A DNA stretch of 21,877 nucleotides. It comes from Didymodactylos carnosus. Taxonomy: Eukaryota > Rotifera > Eurotatoria > Philodinida > Philodinidae. The translations under genes were made by a program, and so were the position numbers. Positions 18,596 through 21,877 of this stretch are shown piece by piece; the stretch's first letter is position 1, and the number at the start of each line of letters is the position of its first letter. The notes beneath the pieces are model-generated. The model saw nothing but the letters and a program-made list of their open reading frames with translations. It did no database searches and was not told where the DNA came from. The DNA lies in assembly GCA_905250885.1 (NCBI GenBank), contig CAJNOQ010002992.1, positions 1-21,877 of the forward strand. Direction: 5' to 3'.

Positions 18596-19264
18596 ATATT
18601 TTGATCAACTATCTCAGTTGAGAAACCAATATTTCTGTGAAAATATTGATTTCTGAACTGAGATACAATTTTGACACGTGGATTGAAACGTGCTATTGTG
18701 CAAGAGTGCAGTAAGGCCGCAGTAAGAGAGTACAGTAAGAGCAGTAAGAAAGTGCAGTAAGACCTATTATTCTATAGTAAATGAAATGAAGTTAGGTAAG
18801 TTATATAACGTATCTCTATTGACTATCTGAGGAATTATCGTCACTTTACATGGTCAAATGTTGTGTATTACTATTACGGGGGGTTGTTTATTTTCATGTC
18901 TATAGATACTATTTAACATGTTATTTTATCGTTTTTTAAAACAACTGAACAACAACAAGCATTAACTGTACAAACCCATCTTTCACCTACATATTTATTC
19001 GTATGTTGGTGACGATAAAGGTTTTCTTGAAACAATATGGAAGAAGCGTCTCTATGAGTTTCTTTTCCAATAAAATCCATTTCTTTTTGAAATATGTATT
19101 ATCACTGTTTCACACTTATATAATGATAGAATAACTGACCTTCGTACACTGCACTCTTGCACAATAGCACGTTTCAATGCACATGTCAAAATTATATCTC
19201 AGTTCAGAAGCGAATACTTTCAGAGAAATATCGGTTTCTCAACTGAGATACTTGATTAAAATAT
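18596..19264. mobile_element. 669-bp element with 117-bp terminal inverted repeats
   Basis: The left arm 18596-18712 and right arm 19148-19264 are complementary and of equal length, with scattered mismatches. Each arm holds two TATCTCAGTTSAGA boxes in opposite orientations, and a fifth box lies just outside at 19271. The inner end reads GCACTCTTGCACAATAGCACG or its complement. The internal 435 bp has no transposase, so this is a MITE-like non-autonomous DNA element. A target duplication is not clear. Confidence 0.8.
18709..18761 (+). repeat. CAGTAAG short tandem cluster
   Basis: Five CAGTAAG words at 18709, 18720, 18733, 18742 and 18755, immediately inside the left arm of the 669-bp element. 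Confidence 0.75.
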
Positions 19265-20032
19265 GGATTGTATCTCAGTTGAGACGTTACGCTAGAACGA
19301 AGTTAAATAAGTATAGTAACGTGCGAGAGAAACTGCTAATTAATAGCTTCTATTTTCGGTTCATATGAAGAGATATGGTAATAATTTTTAAAACTTGTGT
19401 TCAGCAACCTCAGATCAATGTTTAGTCTAACGTTTCTATTTCAAGTTTAAACATGTCATACGATTTTACTTTTGTTAGTGTTTTGATAATTATTAGCTAA
19501 TTTCATAATTAGAAGTTGGATGATTAGACCTATCAATGTGAAAATCAAAGTCTTGTTGCCGTTAATAACGGGTGACAAATTCAAGATGTATAATGTATCT
19601 CACGTGCTTCTCACCACTCTAATTAACAATCATTTTTTAGCTAAAAGAAAAACGTATTATTTCTAGAGCAAATAAAACACAAAAGATACCTGTCATAACA
19701 ACTTAAGAAAATCGTTTTGATATCTCATTTGACTTTACCCTGAAACAGTTATTTCTACAGTATCGTACAGACAAAAAAATCTATCAACCGAGAGAACATG
19801 AAAAAGCAAATAGACTAATTTCTCCAGTAGTACATCTTCTCATTTTCAACAAAAAAAACCAAGAGCGATACTTTGTATGTTATCAGACTTCCTCTATTTA
19901 ACGAGCTAGTTTTGTATGCTGAACAAACTCATTTTCCGTAGATAATACGAAGTTTTTGTAGAGCTCTTCAAAAATTCTTCTGAAAATTAAAAATAATTAT
20001 TAAATTTTTTGAATATAAATGCTCCTTTTACT
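19265..20032. other. gene-free stretch
   Basis: AT-rich, with one further TATCTCAGTTGAGA box at 19271. The 63-codon frame at 19177-19368 overlaps the element arm and is not credible. Nothing else is supported. Confidence 0.4.
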
Positions 20033-20190
20033 ATAAGGTGCCGCTAATTCAAATTTTAAACGCTATTTTATTTCTGACTCATTTATTCATGGTTGGATAG
20101 ATCAAGTCGAGCTGATTAAGAAAATGTAAGTTTTAACTTTCCGAGTTCAAATTTTAAGTGAAAAGATTGTAGAATACTGAAAGAACCTAA
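20033..20190 (+). repeat. solo end of the AAGGCGCC MITE family, copy 2
   Basis: Starts TAAGGTGCCGCTAATTCAAA and shares CATGGTTGGATAGA with copy 1 (17945) and the TCGAGCTGA word with the complete MITE at 20540. No opposite end is found, and the right limit is approximate. Confidence 0.6.
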
Positions 20191-20537
20191 ACATTCCGAA
20201 AAACAGTTCGGCCACGAAAACTCACAGACTTTTTAAAACAAAAAGCCCAGTTTCTAGGAGCTTTGTAGCATTTCTCCTAGATTTCAATAGAAACTAACAT
20301 TTTCCTTCAAGAAAAGCTCATCTTCAGTCCAGTTAAGTTATTCTACGGGATGTAACAGAGTCCACTCGGAAATTGACTTATCTCGGGAATGGTGGATGAC
20401 AGGAAAGGAATTGAAATAGAAATAGAGGATTTTTAGGAGTAAAGAAGGAAGTAAGAGCGTAAAGAATTTTGAAATGCTCTTTAACTAACAATGCAGTTTT
20501 CCATTATATAGTATGATTAAGCAAACTATATCGATTT
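20191..20537. other. gene-free stretch
   Basis: A small stem (CTAGGAG near 20257 with CTCCTAG near 20274) is the only structure seen. There is no exon. Confidence 0.35.
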
Positions 20538-20539
20538 TA

Positions 20540-20848
20540 AGGCGCCCGTGATTCAAAGTTTAAGCACTATTTTCTGTTTGGCTTTAACAGACATATTCTA
20601 ATAGAGGAAATCGAGCTGAATCCGAATATCACATTTATTTTGCTTTACGACCTTTCCTTCTCGATGAAAATTGCGAAATACTGAGAAGTATCTGAAAATC
20701 GGAAAAACCTATACTTCAGATGTTTTGCAAAATCTGGTCGTAAAGAAAAATAAATATGATATTCGGATTCAGCTCGATTTCCTCTATCAGAATATGTCTG
20801 TTAAAGTCAAAAAGAAAATAGTGCTTAAACTTTGAATTACGGGCGCCT
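20540..20848. mobile_element. complete 309-bp MITE flanked by TA
   Basis: The 113-bp arms (20540-20652 and 20736-20848) are complementary with only a few mismatches. They start AGGCGCCCGTRATTCAAAG and include CATATTCT, ATCGAGCTGAATCCG and TTTACGACC. TA stands on both sides (20538-20539 and 20849-20850), as expected for Tc1/mariner-type target duplication. The central 83 bp does not code. Close arm identity suggests it is younger than the solo ends at 17945 and 20033. Confidence 0.87.
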
Positions 20849-20850
20849 TA

Positions 20851-21159
20851 TATTTCATCTGTAATAACTCAGATTTCATTTTTGTATACAAAAAGTAAAA
20901 GCGACGGATCTCGGATAAAATGATATGGAGAAAAAGGAATCTTAAATCATACTTGAATAACATAACACTGTTTTATGTTATTGAGTTGAAATTTTACTTA
21001 ATAAGTGATATGACAAGTGATTTTTTTATATGAGGTTCATTTGTCATGATGTTTATAGTGAAACGAGGTATCCAAGATTTTTCAGTAGTTTGTCTCGGTC
21101 TTGAGAGTTCACGCTGTCCAGCGCTACATTCCGAGGGCTGACAATTTATTAAGCAAATA
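20851..21159. other. gene-free stretch
   Basis: AT-rich to about 21060, then more mixed. ACATAACACTG and TTTTATGTTATTG near 20970 form a weak stem. No exon. Confidence 0.35.
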
Positions 21160-21293
21160 ATAAATGGCTAACCCACACTTTTCTCCGAATAAATGGCTAT
21201 ACAGTTGCCTATTCGGGAAGGTTCTCTAGCATAAATGGCTTTTTTCATAGCATAAATGACTCTGCCGTTTATTACTCTCCAGCATAAACGGCT
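21160..21293 (+). repeat. irregular cluster of ATAAATGGCT motifs
   Basis: ATAAATGGCT at 21160, 21189 and 21231, with variants ATAAATGACT at 21252 and ATAAACGGCT at 21284. Spacing is 29, 42, 21 and 32 bp, so it is not a simple tandem repeat. Confidence 0.7.
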
Positions 21294-21341
21294 ACTTACT
21301 CATTAGTTCACGATCAATAGCTACTGCTAGTACCAAAGAAT

Positions 21342-21556
21342 GTTTTTTTTTGTTTAAACTGTAACTTCTATCTCTCCAGTCCAATGGCACTGATATCGGG
21401 CTACCTCATTGCATCTGTGTCCAAAGGTACCGACACAATGAGCATTAGATAACTTATCCAAGACTATCACGCGACCGCCGTTGTCGGGATTCAAACTCCG
21501 TATGTTTGAAGTCCGTTGTATGCGCACTAGCCAACTGACTCACGCTGCTCTCAGGG
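21342..21556 (-). mobile_element. tRNA-headed SINE
   Basis: Read on the minus strand, the head (about 21556 down to 21478) has a D-arm/A-box GAGTCAGTTGGCTAGTGCGC and a T-arm/B-box GAGTTTGAATCCC at tRNA spacing, as in RNA polymerase III promoters. A roughly 110-bp unrelated body follows, and an A-rich tail (AAACAAAAAAAAACA) ends near 21342. SINEs are copied by a partner LINE. A clear target duplication was not found, so the ends may be off by a few bases. A lone degraded tRNA is the alternative, but the body and tail favour a SINE. Confidence 0.7.
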
Positions 21557-21658
21557 AATATTATCTTTCATCTGTCGAGAGAAAATTCTTTGTTTCACTG
21601 CATGATGCTTGAATAAATCATTCAGATTATTCGAGTATAATACAATGATCACCAAGTT

Positions 21659-21686
21659 CTTCTTCTGCTTCGTTTTGCAGAAGAAG
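21659..21686. repeat. perfect 10-bp hairpin
   Basis: CTTCTTCTGC and GCAGAAGAAG with an 8-nt loop (TTCGTTTT). It is followed by CTTTCTTG-type purine/pyrimidine repeats, with no T-run terminator or gene next to it. Confidence 0.75.
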
Positions 21687-21830
21687 CGTGAACAAGAAAG
21701 CGATACGTATCTCTTTCTTGTCTTATTCTACTATTGCTTTGTTTTCTTCTACGATTGCTAAGTGACACACAAAACCATGTAGTGTACTAATCATCATAGT
21801 GTTTATCAACAGACTGTGTTTCTCAGCCCA

Positions 21831-21861
21831 GTTGACGAGGACCTTGAGCAAGGCCGAAACG
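21831..21861 (+). ncRNA. hammerhead-ribozyme-like core, cut by window end
   Basis: TTGACGAG, then a stem GGACCTT / AAGGCC closed by GAGC, then CGAAAC. This is the order of the hammerhead core CUGANGA, stem II, GAAA, with the first core C replaced by U. In type I hammerheads of Penelope-like elements and related repeats, stem III, the cleavage site and the return strand of stem I would follow downstream, past the window end, so they cannot be checked. The C-to-U change would weaken activity if real. Confidence 0.4.
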
Positions 21862-21877
21862 CGTACTGAACAGCTCT

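Noticed and set aside
18709-18761. Telomere-type repeat (CAGTAAG)
   Set aside because: There are only five irregular copies, and the cluster lies inside a mobile element.
18970-19070. Possible coding relic (GDDKGFLETIWKKRLYEFL in one frame)
   Set aside because: It is short, needs a frame change, and no family is recognised; it may be chance within the 669-bp element.
21478-21556. Functional tRNA gene
   Set aside because: The A and B boxes are present, but the acceptor stem does not pair well and a SINE-like body and A-tail follow.

Overview
The window is eukaryotic and AT-rich. It has short spliceosomal introns of about 57-86 nt, no long uninterrupted genes, and a high density of decayed genes and DNA transposons. 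The domain set (kinesin-light-chain-type TPRs, Kelch units of the SSELYDP type, a Hedgehog-type Hint domain, a 7TM receptor resembling invertebrate peptide receptors, MULE and SWIM transposon parts) fits a bdelloid rotifer gene-poor or subtelomeric region best. This is inferred from protein flavour, not from a database search.

Layout. 1-2460: a Hint-domain gene fragment with small phase-1 introns, then a 126-bp tandem TPR array (broken by a stop and a frameshift), then a second ~67-bp copy of the Hint tail. 2260-3135: hairpins, a 49-bp direct repeat and a CpG-rich palindrome cluster. 4943-8521: a decayed DDE-type DNA transposon gene (5110-6746, one intron) bracketed by copies of a 15-bp motif, with a clean MULE (6851-8038; 136-bp inverted ends, 9-bp target duplication, truncated transposase) nested inside it. 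9161-9428 (-): a canonical THAP zinc-finger exon. 10731-12170: an unusual composite foldback made of 43-bp tandem units in opposite orientations around a separate 35-36-bp tandem array. 12851-13085: a possible two-exon small secreted peptide. 13688-14022: a Kelch relic. 14593-15349: the 3' exons of a SWIM zinc-finger gene, probably MULE-derived. 16279-16932: a 7TM receptor pseudogene (TM3 to tail) with one TGG-to-TGA type stop. 16933-21130: a MITE field, including a complete 309-bp TA-flanked MITE, a 669-bp element with 117-bp inverted ends, nested inverted repeats, and solo ends of the MITE family. 21342-21556 (-): a tRNA-headed SINE. 21831-21861: a hammerhead-ribozyme-like core running off the window edge.

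There is no operon-like logic. The genes are mostly host fragments and transposon genes layered by insertion, duplication and deletion. Three things stand out as structures worth following: the composite foldback at 10731-12170, the nested MULE with six GTGCACGG-type boxes per end, and the well-preserved DDE family with the FSDG and VDGIGG blocks.
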